Shown here one piece after another: positions 11,901-22,361 of a stretch of 64,000 nucleotides of DNA. The notes beneath the pieces were generated by a model. The model was not told the origin of the DNA and did no database searches. It saw only the letters and a program-made list of their open reading frames with translations. Location of the stretch: positions 1,914,280 through 1,978,279 of the forward strand of contig CM119265.1 in assembly GCA_051294375.1 (NCBI GenBank), in the 5' to 3' direction. The position numbers and the translations under genes are program-made. Origin of the DNA: Paraspadella gotoi. Its lineage: Eukaryota > Chaetognatha. The first letter of the stretch is position 1; each line of letters starts with the position of its first letter.

Positions 11901-14900
11901 TCTAGTTTATGAACTTCCAGAGTGCTTGGCTTCCCTATCTCACACAAATCACTTAACAACTCACGTGAGATCCGTTGATATTAAGGTTGGTGAATCCGAT
12001 CTTCAACGATCCCGAATAGTGAGAATGCAGCCGAAGGATGCGAACCTCGAAGAGCTCGTCGTTTGCGAGCGGTTCCGCGCTGAAGACGAGGCCGTTGGCG
12101 AAGATTTGGTCGGGACGGGTGGCGACGAGGTTTTCCGCGGAGATGACGACGTGCTTCCCGCAGAAGGAGTTGAAATGATGAGAAAGCGCTGAGGAGACGA
12201 AGTGGTGGCGAGGCTTGGTGAGTGTTTCGACGGAAAGGAGATTCAATGTAGATATTAAACTCACCAACGGCGTCTTGAGGGGAAACGGTTATGGCGTTGC
12301 CGTTGTTGTCGGCGACGACCGCTTCGCCGGCGGCGACAGCGGCGGCCGCCACTTCCGCCCCGCGAGCGGCGGCGAGGGCGCCCGAGTGTCTCGCCCGGGC
12401 GGCGTCTTGTACGATCGAGACCTGCGAACATTGACCGTACAAATCGATGACGGCGTGGACGCTGGGCGGGACGCCGACGCAGGCGGGGCCCATGTCTTCG
12501 CCGTTGAGCCAGAATCGCAGCGTCCCGTCGGACGAGCGACTCATCCCCACGCGGGAGTTGACGCCCAAAGTGTCGAGATCGAGAGCGTAACTGGAAATGT
12601 AAGAGATAGATTCTTAGAATGTGATTGAGATTTCATCAATCTCATTTGCATATAGTAGTAAATCATAAAGATTTTACAATGCTTTGCTATATTGTTTAAT
12701 TGATTCATAGATACTTCATAACCTGAGTCCCACTCTTATAGAAATGTGGCGCGACTTTTGAGAAATCAATTATGTTAAGAAATTGGTACAACAAATAGCT
12801 GATATAAATTTATTTATTCATTCATAGGACGATGGACAGGTTATGGTGGTTTAAGGCTTCCATCACACTTACAAGATAATTACAGCAGGACCCTGCAAGC
12901 TTTCAATCAAGACTCTCACACAGTCTCGTTTATTCACTCCCAGCGAACCTGGCTTCCTAATCATTGAAGGGGCATAATGTTTTTAATAACTGTTTCAATT
13001 GTATAAAACGGACCATTCTCTGTACTCCACACTAGCCTAAAAATACAAGGAGCTGACTATTATAAGATTAATACAACCGATAAGATATAAGAATTCGGTT
13101 AAATGAGAACGAGACTTATCTTTTTATCATTACCCGTTTTTGACGGGCGTTCCGTCCTGCATGACCGCGGAGCCGCTGAGCATCCACGTGTCGTAGTCGA
13201 TGTCCGTCATCGTGTTGGGGAAGGCGATGGCGTCCGGATCGATGGTGGTGACGCCGAGTTCGATGGAGCCGCTCCACCGGTCAACCATCTTGTCGATTAT
13301 CACTTCGAATATCTGAAGGAGAGAGAGAGAGAGAGAGACGTTAATCGAAGCCACGCCCCTCATCCCCTACTCTCTCCCACGTCCCTTTGTCAAATATTCC
13401 TTCAGCCCCTACCTCGTCATCAATGATCGGTCGATGTGAGATGACGATGGCGTCGTTGAATTCACCGCGCGCGTGAGGTCGCGTCGCCGTCAGCCCGTTG
13501 TTGGTGATCTTGGCGTTGGCGCCGTGGCGAGAGTGGAACCTCAACGGGTTGTTCAGAGATCCGGAGAGAGCGTTGCCGAAGGGCCGCTCGACCAGGGACG
13601 CCTGCGCCGCTTGACCGTAGAGGTCGATGACCCCGTAGACATTGGCGGGGACGTTGAAGGCGGCGAGGCCTTGGTCGACGTCGTTGACGAAGAAGTGAAG
13701 CGTCCCGTCCGCTTTGCGAGTCACGCCCACTCGATCGTCTTTAAAAGGAAAATATGATCAACGGACTTAATTGGCCTCGTGATGTGATTGCTCGTCTCCT
13801 TCACGAATCATCAGAAAGCCGACGAATCACATGCCTTACTTTTTAACCTTACACTGACCAATGACCGACAGTCGGGATTGCTTAGATAACGAGGCATTCT
13901 GCTCAAAATGAAATCTCATGAAAGAACCCTTCAAATAATTAACGAATAATTAAATATTGTCACCGCCTTAATCATTGTCCATCGTTATCAAAACTATTGT
14001 CAACCTAATACGTTTGTCTTCATTTGTTATCTCCTCTCCTTAATTTGATTAACGATATATGAAAAGAAAAATGAAAATTTTTCCGAGAAATGAATTTCTC
14101 GTCCTCTCCTCATTCCCCCCCCCCTCGACGACTCACTTTCTTGGAGTCGATCCAAGTTTTGTCCGTAATCGTCGATCACAGTCGTTCCGTTGTGCATAAC
14201 TCCTGAAAAAGGTGAGGCGACCAAAAGGTGAGGATGAAAAGGAGTCATCGGGGTGAGCGAGGGGGGGGGGCGTGGCTAACCGTTTCCGGTCATCATCCAG
14301 GTTCCGGATCGAATGTTGGTCATCGTGGATGGAAACTCGAGTTCGGAGGGAGAGTGAGTCGTGACGCCGATCTCGATCGATCCCGCCCACTTGTCCACCA
14401 GTCGGTCAAGGTTCACCTAAAATGGAGTAAATAAATAAGAATAAACAAATTGAATAAATAAATAAATTGAATGCTTGCGGGGTCCAGCTATGTTATTATC
14501 TTGTAAGAGGGATGGAGGCAATTAACCACCAAAGCCTGTCCAAAGTCAGGGGCAAGATAGCTTATTTATTGAATGAATGGATAATGTTGAATTGGTTGAA
14601 CAAACTTAATAATTGTGTGATCATTTTAAATTAAGAATAAATAACATTTGGACAAAAACAATAAATAAATAAATAAATTAAATAAATAAATAATAAATAT
14701 ATACTGACAGATAGAAGTAAAAGGATGAGAGCAGAGAGGATTAGGCATGTTGAGATGGCGTTGAAAGACTGTGGAAAATATTTGTTGTTCATTTGAGAAA
14801 GGATTTAAACAGGACTATTGGGTTGCCAAATTTGTGGTTCCAAATGGAACCGGGATTCTTCATGGTTCTTCCCCACCAACAAAGTGAGCATCTGCTCTGC

Positions 14901-17900
14901 AAACGCGACATCTCCCGAGAGAAAAACGAAGAGGAAACCCTCTCCCCGCCTTCTCTTCCCCTCCCGTACGCTACCTCAGTACGCCGACACGAGACAGAAT
15001 CACTCGTAGCCAAGCAAACCAAGAGGGGGGAATCCCGCGAAGACTTCCGGTGAAGCGCCACGCCCACTTGACCGGACGTCGTAGAAGGGGGGATGAGAAA
15101 CCGAAAAAACCAGTCCATGGACGAAAACCGGGTCTGGAGAAACTGACGGCCGGACGAGGCAACGGCCGAAAGAGCTGTCGGGGATCAGTCGGCGTCCTTA
15201 GACGTCCCTGGAGCCCCGCCCCTACGCTTGGAGGCGGCGAAGACTTGCGAGGCCGGTAGGGAGGCGAGCGGGACTACGCGGACTGCCACGCCCACGCTTG
15301 CGGCTAGCAGAAACAGCGCAATTGTGTGGCGCCCCGGAGCGGAGAAGCGAAGAATGGAACGCTTGAGTGACGTCTGTGGAGCGGTCTCCGAAAAAGAACG
15401 ACGTGGAGGGCGGAGAACTGGACAGAACTGTCTTGAGATCCGAAGGGGCAGCGTCGACAACTAAGCGCCGAGACTCGGAGAGGGCCGAACCAAAAATCGC
15501 CGCCAAACCCGACGAGGCGTCTCCAAGGGGCTTGGCAAGATCAAGGTGGCCTGCGTCCACTGCACCGGGCCCCTCCGAGCGAAGGGCCTCAACCATGAGG
15601 CGGAGAGCGTCAGCGACAGAAAAGACAGCATGAGCGGACGCTCCGGCGTCCCTCATGATGCGCTCAAAAGCCTTGAAAGCGCGCGTCTCTTGGAGTCCTT
15701 CCGAACGGCGTCGAACTGAGCGGCAAGGCAACTCTCTGAGCAGGAGACGAAAATCCGCCGGCGAAGAGACATCCGACCAGCGCCGGAAACGCGTATTGGC
15801 GGAAAGCACGTCCCACGACGGTAAAAGAACGTCGTCCTGGCCAACTCTGCGCAAATCCCTCCACTGCTGTAGGACCCACTCCGAAGGCTGTACAGAAGCA
15901 CGACGAGACAAGAGTTGTCAAACCCCGCAGCAGACTCTTCAGAGGAGGAACCCTCCTCTGATCCGGAAACGGAGGCGTCGTCGTCGACTTGCGCAGATGG
16001 GGCTCGACGAGGAAGGCGTGACGCAGTCACCCACTCGGAGCGTGAAGGCCGATCCGCCGCCGAAGAGGCCGCAAAGAAACGCGAAGACTCCAAGTCGCTG
16101 GCGTACAAACGAAGATCGACGAAGAACGGCGAAATGGCGAACAGAGGCGTCCAAGAACCATGAAGAAAACGTACATGGAAAAAAAGAGATCATTGAAAAA
16201 TGACAGTCTCAAAAAGAACCCCAAAAAACACCCCACCAAACAAGACAAGCGAGCCTGAGCCGCCCTCCACCACGCGGTGGTGCCAGGGGTGGACGGTGGG
16301 TGGTTGTTGGTGGGGAAGAACCATGAAGAATCCCGGTTCCATTTGGAACCACAAATTCTATCATGTAGTTCTTCCCCACCAACAAAGTGAGCCTGTAACA
16401 AGACCAGGCGAAGGCCCGACAAAAAACAAACACAAACAAAGTCGAGTTAGGTGGGGCACAGGAGGAAAACCCCTCTGTACGCCGAATGTACGCCAAAAAA
16501 AGGCAAAAAACAAAAACGAAAAGAAAGAAGAACTCACCGCCGAAGACTCTCCAACTCGGAACGAGACGAGCGGCAAAACTCCTTAAATTCGCGACGAACG
16601 CTAGAAAGAGCGTTGCTAATTTGGAGAAGAACTGCCTCCATCTGAAGGGGCATGACTTCGGCCTGACCAGAAAAGCCCGGAATGGCTGTGGTGGAGGCGG
16701 TGGAGGCGGCGGCGGAAGAGACATGAGGGTAGTCGAGTTGAAAAACACGCGCCTCAGTCCAAAAAACGAGAGCACTGGACAAACAAGGGGGCCGAAAACA
16801 AAGTTCTTCCCCCTGCAGCCGTCTAAGCGCCGTGGGCAAACGAGAGGGCCGAGTCGCAGCTCTTCCCTCCGCAGCCGCGCAGGGTGCGTCGAGGGCAAGG
16901 AACGAAAGGGCCGAGTCAAGGCTCTTCCCTCCGAAGCCACACACGAAGACGAAAAAGATGGCGGCCGTGAAGAGAGAACTTCAAAAAGCCACGTGTTGAA
17001 GAATATCTGTATTCTGAACTCCAAAAAAAGAGAAACGAAAAATATGCAAAATTATTCAACAAAAATAATCAAAAATAAATTTTCGTAAAAAGCCGGGAGA
17101 CTGTGAGCGCAAAGGCGCGAACAGAAGAAGTGATTCTGTCTCGTGTCGGCGTACTGAGGTAGCGTACGGAGGGGGAAGAGAGGCGGGGAAGAGGAGGTTT
17201 CCTCTTCGTTTTTCTCTCGGAGATTCACTTTGTTGGTGGGGAAGAACTACATGATAGAATTAAGTGGCAGATTGGGAATTTTCAAAAAACGAAATTTATT
17301 GGGGATTGTAATGGGTGCATTAAATGAAGATGGAACTATGGAGTGGGGAAACTTCATTAAACAAGTTAGAATTGGTTATTGGAACTTGTTTAATCAATAA
17401 GGGTATCCGGTATTGGTTATTGAGGGACCACATGTAAATAATTTTATGTAGTAGTGTCTGTTATCGGTTTATAGTATGATATAGTATTTCTATTTGCTGG
17501 TGATGTAGGGATTATTCTTGCTCTTGCATTTTCGTGAAGTAGTTTTTTGTTTATTTGTTAGTATCTCAATTTTGTTGTTAGCGTTAATTTTTGTTTTCAT
17601 TAGTGTCTTTTGTTTTTATTAGCGTCTCCTTTTGTTTTATTAGCATGCTTATGAATATGTGTTGATTGTAGTTTTTTTTATTTTTATTATTAATTATTAG
17701 AGCTGTGTTATACATAGTATATAACAACTTATACTCATACATTATTATATTATTATATTTATACATTTGTTATGGACAATTTAATAATGTGTTACCTTTA
17801 TGATGTTAGTTTTTACGTTATATTTTTTATCAGTGTAGTTTTTATTTGTTTACTGTGTTCCAGTCTTTTTACGCTGTTATTGATCTGTTACTAGTTTTGT

Positions 17901-18255
17901 TTTCAATTATCTTAATATCGTTTTTGTTAATAATAATAATAGTAATAAAAAAAACAAAACAAAAACTATAATCCCACACTAAAAATAACGTCACACACAA
18001 TATCCCCCACCAAATTTCGACCTCAAACATCTCGTCCGGAAGAAGAATCCTGTTGGAGAGGACGACGCCGTTGTTGAAGTCTTCGAGGGCGTGCGGTCGA
18101 TGAGCAGTCCGCATGTCGGGGCCCACCACGGCGGCGCGGGTTCCGCAGCGCTGGTGGAAGCCGAGCGACGCCGGGGGCGGGTCGCCACCTCCGCCGCCCG
18201 TGATGGAGCACACGGAATCGAGCACTTCTGGGGGTTTGAACTTTAACATAAGAGG

Positions 18256-18307
<52 letters not shown>

Positions 18308-19294
18308 CAAATCGTTGGTGGGGATTCCGGCGACAGCGAGATCATTGCGCATGGAAGCCAATTGGTTGTCGGGCGGAAATTGTCGGGCAGAAGGTGATTG
18401 CAGCATCGTCACCTGCGAACAACAAATTCCATTTTAATAGAAATCTTTTTTCAAACTTTGACAGTTATATTCAATTATCTGTTTGTTTATTTACTTTGAC
18501 CGTCATTCCGTATAGATCGACGACGCCCCACAATTTAGTCGGAACTCGCGACGCTGCCATTCCCTGAGGAAAGCAAAGACCAAGGTCATTCCATCCGCGA
18601 CTCCAACCCCATCTTTCTACATCTCTCTCTCCAGCCCCATCAACCTCTACCTGGTCGACCCCGTTGATGTAGTAGTGAAGAGTCCCGCAGGTTTTCCTCG
18701 TAACTGCGATGCGACTTCCTTCGTTAAGCTCGTCGAGATTGTAATGCCCGTATTCGCGTCGGGATCCCTAAAGAGGATCGTCCACCTTAGCTTCAACAAT
18801 TCCATTCGGATTCAAGGCTCAGTCCTCGAACTCACCTTTCCGTTGGTAAGAATCCCGCAGCCGCTCATCATGATAGTGCCGCTGCGCAGGTTGGTCATCG
18901 TCGCCGGGAAATCGATCTCGGACGGATCGTGGGTCGTCACGCCCATTTCGATGGAACCGGACCTGATCCCCAGAAAAAAAGTAAGTCGCCAAAAAAAAAC
19001 CTTACCCCCCCTTAACTTACCATTTGTTGACGAGGCAGTCGATGCGAATCTCGAAGAGCTCGTTATCCTTCAAGGGTCGGTTCGTCATGACGACGCCGTT
19101 GTTGAACTCGTCCATCGGGTAGCGCCGCTCCGCCGTTCGTCTTTTGTTCGTCAACTTGATGAGGGATCCGTGGCGTCATGGGAAGCAAAACACGTCCTGA
19201 AAAAAAGGGAGAAAGTGTGTGTGTGTGAGAGAGAGAGGGAGAGAGGGGGGGAGAGAGAGAGGAGAGAGAGAGAGAGAGCGAGAGAGAGAGCGAG

Positions 19295-19338
<44 letters not shown>

Positions 19339-20562
19339 AAGAGAGAGACCTGATGCGGAGGCAGCTCGGAACCGGAATCCTCGTCAGAGTCTTGCTCTTC
19401 GTTTGAGAGATGTTGACGAGTGAGAAGCGCTGTTCGTCGAGGGTCTAAAGAAATGAACGAAGGGATGAATGATTTATAAAATAAACAAAGAGATGAATGA
19501 TTGAAGGAATAAACGAAATGAATGATTTAAATTTTAAGGAATGAGAGAAAGAAGAAGGAATGTACAGCGAAGAAACTCACAACGAAGTTCATTAACCATC
19601 AGACAATGAGCAAGAAATCAAAGCTCAAAAACCTGCGGGGCCGGATCCTCCGACTGGCATCTGGCGATCCAAAACCGCCTGTTGGAAGGCGGTGCTGGGC
19701 GACCAATTGGAAGTAGGCAGCGCCGTGATGGAGACACACTTCCCGTAGAGATCCAGGACCGCGTGGCACCACAATGGAACTCCGGAGGCAGCCACGCCCT
19801 TGCGTTTGGAAAGGATCGTCGAGGATGGTCGATTTAAGTTGGTGGAACTTGTCAGTTACGAAAAGAGACTCCATCCTCTTTCACCTGATCGACGCCGTTG
19901 ATGTAGAAGTGAAGGTCTCCGGTAGCGCCACCACCGGCGGCGGCATCGACGCCCACGCCGACAGTGTCGCCTTCTTTCAGTTTGTCCAGGTCTGTCCCGT
20001 ACTCTTCCAGGACGGTTCGGCCGTCCTTGAGGACCGACATTCCCGACATGATCCATGTCGGCTCGCGAAAACCTGTAACGAAAAGAGAATAAAATAGATT
20101 CACTATCCTGGCCTAAAAATTGTGCGCATAAAAAAAAACTTTTGTCGCTTTTTTTTTTTTCACCAGTTGCGCTGGAGGGAAATTCCACTAACTCCGGATC
20201 GCAAATGATGACGCCGATCTCCAAGGATCCGCTCCAGTTCCCGATCTTTTTGTTGATTTGAATCTTGAACGGAAATAAAAAATTAAATATAAATTAAAAT
20301 AATAATAAATACAAGACAGCACAACAGCTAATTTACCTCGAAGGTTTGTCCCTCGTGCAGCGGTTCCCGACTAAGTACGACACCATGATTAAATTCTTGG
20401 TAATGATTCGTCCTGTCAATTTAAAGACATTGAAAATGACCATAATCCGATGGCCAAGAATGTTATATTCAACATTGACGAATCTAACCTGGTTGCGGTG
20501 GTATCATTATCCGTGAGCCGCACCAGCGACCCGCAACGAGGGTGAAACAGAGGGACGGACAT
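8915..20562 (-). CDS. NEURL4: Neuralized-like protein 4 (six NHR domains)
   Basis: 27 exons from ATG 20562 to TAG 8915, 4710 coding bases: 20562-20489, 20412-20337, 20263-20164, 20072-19885, 19798-19633, 19444-19350, 19196-19021, 18962-18836, 18767-18651, 18563-18495, 18412-18304, 18227-18022, 14416-14281, 14202-14137, 13738-13413, 13312-13134, 12590-12265, 12188-11965, 11744-11286, 11215-11150, 11056-10952, 10617-10505, 10415-10058, 9971-9764, 9701-9476, 9400-9239, 9167-8915. The 1569-residue length is close to human NEURL4 (about 1560). Six neuralized homology repeats are visible, each with an FEV..WSGS..iGvt core, an INGVDQ or NGEDMG motif and VDLYGQ. The C-terminus has [14 protein letters not shown] and ends ALLVKLD. 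NEURL4 is a centriolar partner of CP110 and HERC2. An in-frame TGA at 19178-19176 interrupts NHR2. A 2.4-kb DIRS-like element sits in intron 12. Confidence 0.93.
12636..12965 (+). repeat. Interspersed repeat family C, near full-length copy
   Basis: About 330 bp in a NEURL4 intron. It begins with an AATCTCATTTGCATAT segment, continues through TTGGTACAACAA, and ends with CTGCAAGCTTTCAATCAAGA and CTCGTTTATTCA. Parts of the same series recur at 14440-14605 (reverse), 33462-33590, 34425-34560, 47386-47490 (reverse) and 53255-53370. I saw no coding capacity. Confidence 0.6.
14440..14605 (-). repeat. Interspersed repeat family C, partial copy
   Basis: In NEURL4 intron 12. On the minus strand it reads AAGCTATCTTGCCCCTGACT, then TTTGGACAGGC and a TTACAAGATAATAACA segment, shared with 33462-33590 and 53255-53370. 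Confidence 0.6.
15222..16108 (-). pseudogene. Decayed DIRS gag-like ORF in copy 1
   Basis: Two overlapping frames carry one ancestral protein: an acidic Ser/Glu-rich part (near 16100-15930) and, after a frame change near 15915, a segment with [15 protein letters not shown], a central helical region and [19 protein letters not shown] followed by [10 protein letters not shown]. The RR...DLK...FG pattern is what I recall of DIRS-type gag-like proteins. At least one further frame change is needed near 15720 by comparison with copy 2. The product is probably not made. Confidence 0.6.
16304..16393. repeat. Internal complementary region (ICR) of DIRS-like copy 1
   Basis: Reads as the reverse complement of the left tip (14829-14880) joined to the reverse complement of the right tip (17230-17260), overlapping on one ATT. 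It is equivalent to the closed junction of a circular form. Confidence 0.8.
16533..16680 (-). pseudogene. First exon of gag-like ORF, DIRS-like copy 1
   Basis: Minus-strand segment starting [19 protein letters not shown] and running to SELESLRR, predicted to be a short coiled coil, followed on the minus strand by a GTGAGT donor. The same donor is kept in copy 2 at 54174/54175. A Pro-rich run lies just upstream in a shifted frame. Confidence 0.5.
18248..18302. repeat. (GA)n microsatellite at NEURL4 exon 11 donor
   Basis: On the coding (minus) strand the donor reads GTGAGAGAGAG and continues as a GA repeat of about 55 bp. Confidence 0.8.
19227..19341. repeat. (GA)n-rich low-complexity tract in NEURL4 intron 6
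   Basis: A run of GA with interspersed GC and GGG between exons 6 and 7 of NEURL4, about 115 bp; the coding-strand equivalent is CT-rich and forms a long pyrimidine tract upstream of the exon 7 acceptor. Confidence 0.75.
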
Positions 20563-21231
20563 TACCGCGTGCTGCTCTTAGAATAAAATCCCGGCGGCGG
20601 CGGCGGCGGCGGCGGCGGCGACGAGAAGCGGTTTTAAGGGCGGCGGCGATTCGAGTTTGAGGCGTTGACGAGCATCTCCCCGCGTCAGAGTCTCGACATA
20701 GTCTGTAGAATGTTTGCTCTTCGAGGTCGTTCGTTTTTTTTCTACTTTGAAACTACAACTCAGTGTTACGCGACCACCGAAGTATTCTCTGCGTTGTAAA
20801 CTACCAGGATTTCGCGACGACCGAAATAATCTAAGAGTGGAAAACGCAAGGAAGCGATCGTGACCGCGAGAGAGATTATCTACGGGAGCCAAGAACCGAA
20901 TTAAATTTAGGCCGATACGAAATGCAAACGAGAAAGAAAAAAAAATAATGATCACAATGGGGGCCAACCACTAAAGACGCGCGGAAACTAAACGAGGGGG
21001 GGAGGGAAAAGGGAAGTAGAATTAAGATTAAGATGTAAGATTAAACTGCATCGAAATTCGAGAAATCCGAAAAATTAAGAATAAAATTTAACTAGTTTTT
21101 AAAAAATAAAAGAAAAATTAAAAGTAAAATGGTTATTGATGAAACAAAAAAATTGAAAGGCTCGAATCTTGACGCAAAACCTTTTCCGCGCAGCGCCTCC
21201 TCACGTAACAGAATACGCCCACTCGACAGCG
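20563..21231. other. Spacer between COPS8 and NEURL4
   Basis: 669 bp. It contains a GGC trinucleotide run at about 20591-20620, just upstream of the NEURL4 start on the minus strand, which could lie in its 5' UTR. The right part is AT-rich and should hold the COPS8 3' UTR. I see no gene. Confidence 0.5.
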
Positions 21232-22044
21232 TCAGTGATTTTCCAAAAAGGAGACGTAATCCGTGAGCTGCGCCAACTCCATGTCGCTCGACGCCAACTT
21301 CTTCGTCTTCTTTTCCGGTTTGATTGGGAAGACGAAGCCTCCGTCGACGCGCCACCCCAACTCGACGGCGGCGCGTTTGGCCTCGTCGGCCGAGACCTCG
21401 CCGAGAAAAGTCGCCAAGTTGTCGGCCCGAATGGAGTCGTAGGCGCGGGCGACGAGTTCCACGGCGCGACGCCGCGTCTCCTCGGCTAACTTCTCGGCGA
21501 AGGGCCTGGAGCGGGGCGTCCACTCGCGCCGCAGCGCAAGGTGGACGCCGGCAAAGTCCGAAGACCACATTCGTTGCCCGACGATCCAGAGATGGGCCAG
21601 TTCAGTGTCGGCGGCCTTGACGGTCTCGGGCACGCGTTTCCATAGCAACCGCGAATTGCGGACGTCGTTTTGAAGGAGGTAGGTGGCGAGGAGGCGAGCG
21701 TAGATGTCGGGCGAGGCCGCGCCGGCTGGAGCATCGAGCTCCTCCTCCTCAAGCCGCGCGGCCAACGAGTCCCAGTCTCCGGCGGCGAACAACTTGAGGC
21801 ACCGAAGTTCGAATTCGTGGACGATCGATTCGGCGATGGGCGCCGCCTCGCCGCCGGTCATCATGTCCTCGGCGACGGGCGGCGCCGGTTCGACGGACGG
21901 CGTCTCGGTCGGAGCCGAATCGGACGACGCCGTCGCGGAATCGGAAGTGACCGCGGCGTCGGAAGGCGCCGACGAAGGAGGTCGAGGGGAAGAAGCCGGC
22001 GCCGCGTCCGACGAAGACTTGGGAGACGGTGATTTGGTCTCCAT
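21232..22044 (-). CDS. COPS8: COP9 signalosome complex subunit 8
   Basis: Single exon, 270 residues. The COP9 signalosome removes NEDD8 from cullin-RING ubiquitin ligases; CSN8 is its smallest PCI subunit. Seen: a Ser/Pro/Ala-rich leader of about 65 residues absent from the 209-residue human protein, then an alpha-helical CSN8/PSMD8/eIF3K-type domain with YARLLATYLLQNDVRNSRLLWKRV, LAHLWIVGQRMWSSDFAGVH and ELVARAYDSIRADNLATFLG, ending with ELAQLTDYVSFLENH. The winged-helix part shows AVELGWRVDGGFVFPIKPEK. A pyrimidine tract ending in TTCAG sits 18 bases before the ATG. The gene is intronless, unlike most neighbours. The family call is secure; the leader may be disordered. Confidence 0.88.
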   Translation of the reverse strand: METKSPSPKSSSDAAPASSPRPPSSAPSDAAVTSDSATASSDSAPTETPSVEPAPPVAEDMMTGGEAAPIAESIVHEFELRCLKLFAAGDWDSLAARLEEEELDAPAGAASPDIYARLLATYLLQNDVRNSRLLWKRVPETVKAADTELAHLWIVGQRMWSSDFAGVHLALRREWTPRSRPFAEKLAEETRRRAVELVARAYDSIRADNLATFLGEVSADEAKRAAVELGWRVDGGFVFPIKPEKKTKKLASSDMELAQLTDYVSFLENH

Positions 22045-22361
22045 GACGACGGAAAATAAATATCTGAAGAAAAAAAGATTTTCACATGCGGAGATACAAG
22101 AGGGCGAGTTTTAAGCGTCGGCGTCATAGGAATAGAAAAAAAAAGAAGATATTTTCCGAAAAATGAAAAGAACATTATACAAAAAAGTGGGTGGGTGGGT
22201 GAGTTATCGACAATAATAAAAAGCTATTAACAGACACGGATTAATCAAACGGTTTATCTTTTTAATTAGGAGTGAGCGATAAAGTCTGTGACCAGATCAG
22301 AGAAATAAAAGTTCCTCTCGACCGACGGGGCAATTGGGGGGGGAAGGACGAATCCGCGGAT
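22045..22361. other. Spacer between GPR107 and COPS8
   Basis: 317 bp on the path of minus-strand transcription, with a GTGGGTGGGTGG run near 22188-22200. Just before the COPS8 start, the minus strand has a T-rich tract ending TTCAG that looks like a 3' splice site. No gene seen. Confidence 0.5.

Larger units (their letters stand above)
14829..17260 (-). mobile_element. DIRS-like non-autonomous retrotransposon, copy 1
   Basis: 2432 bp in NEURL4 intron 12. The ends are AAT|TTGTGG and GATAG|AAT, giving the same trinucleotide at both termini. Inverted terminal repeats: 14865-15004 and 17129-17247, the second with a deletion of about 25 bp. An internal complementary region at 16304-16393 joins the reverse complements of the two outer tips, centred on 16355-16357. 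A decayed gag-like ORF lies on the minus strand (15222-16108). No reverse transcriptase, RNase H or tyrosine recombinase is seen. The order of tips, ITRs and ICR is the hallmark of DIRS1-type elements. It is clearly homologous to 53411-55870 along its length. Confidence 0.8.

Noticed and set aside
15222-16203. Host gene inside the NEURL4 intron
   Set aside because: The ORFs lie between inverted terminal repeats and recur in the second element copy, so they belong to the mobile element.
18011-18022. Alternative donor for NEURL4 exon 12 (ATTTG|GTGGGG)
   Set aside because: It gives an immediate stop when joined to exon 13. The GAG|GTCGAA donor keeps the frame and gives the [12 protein letters not shown] join seen in the other NHR domains.
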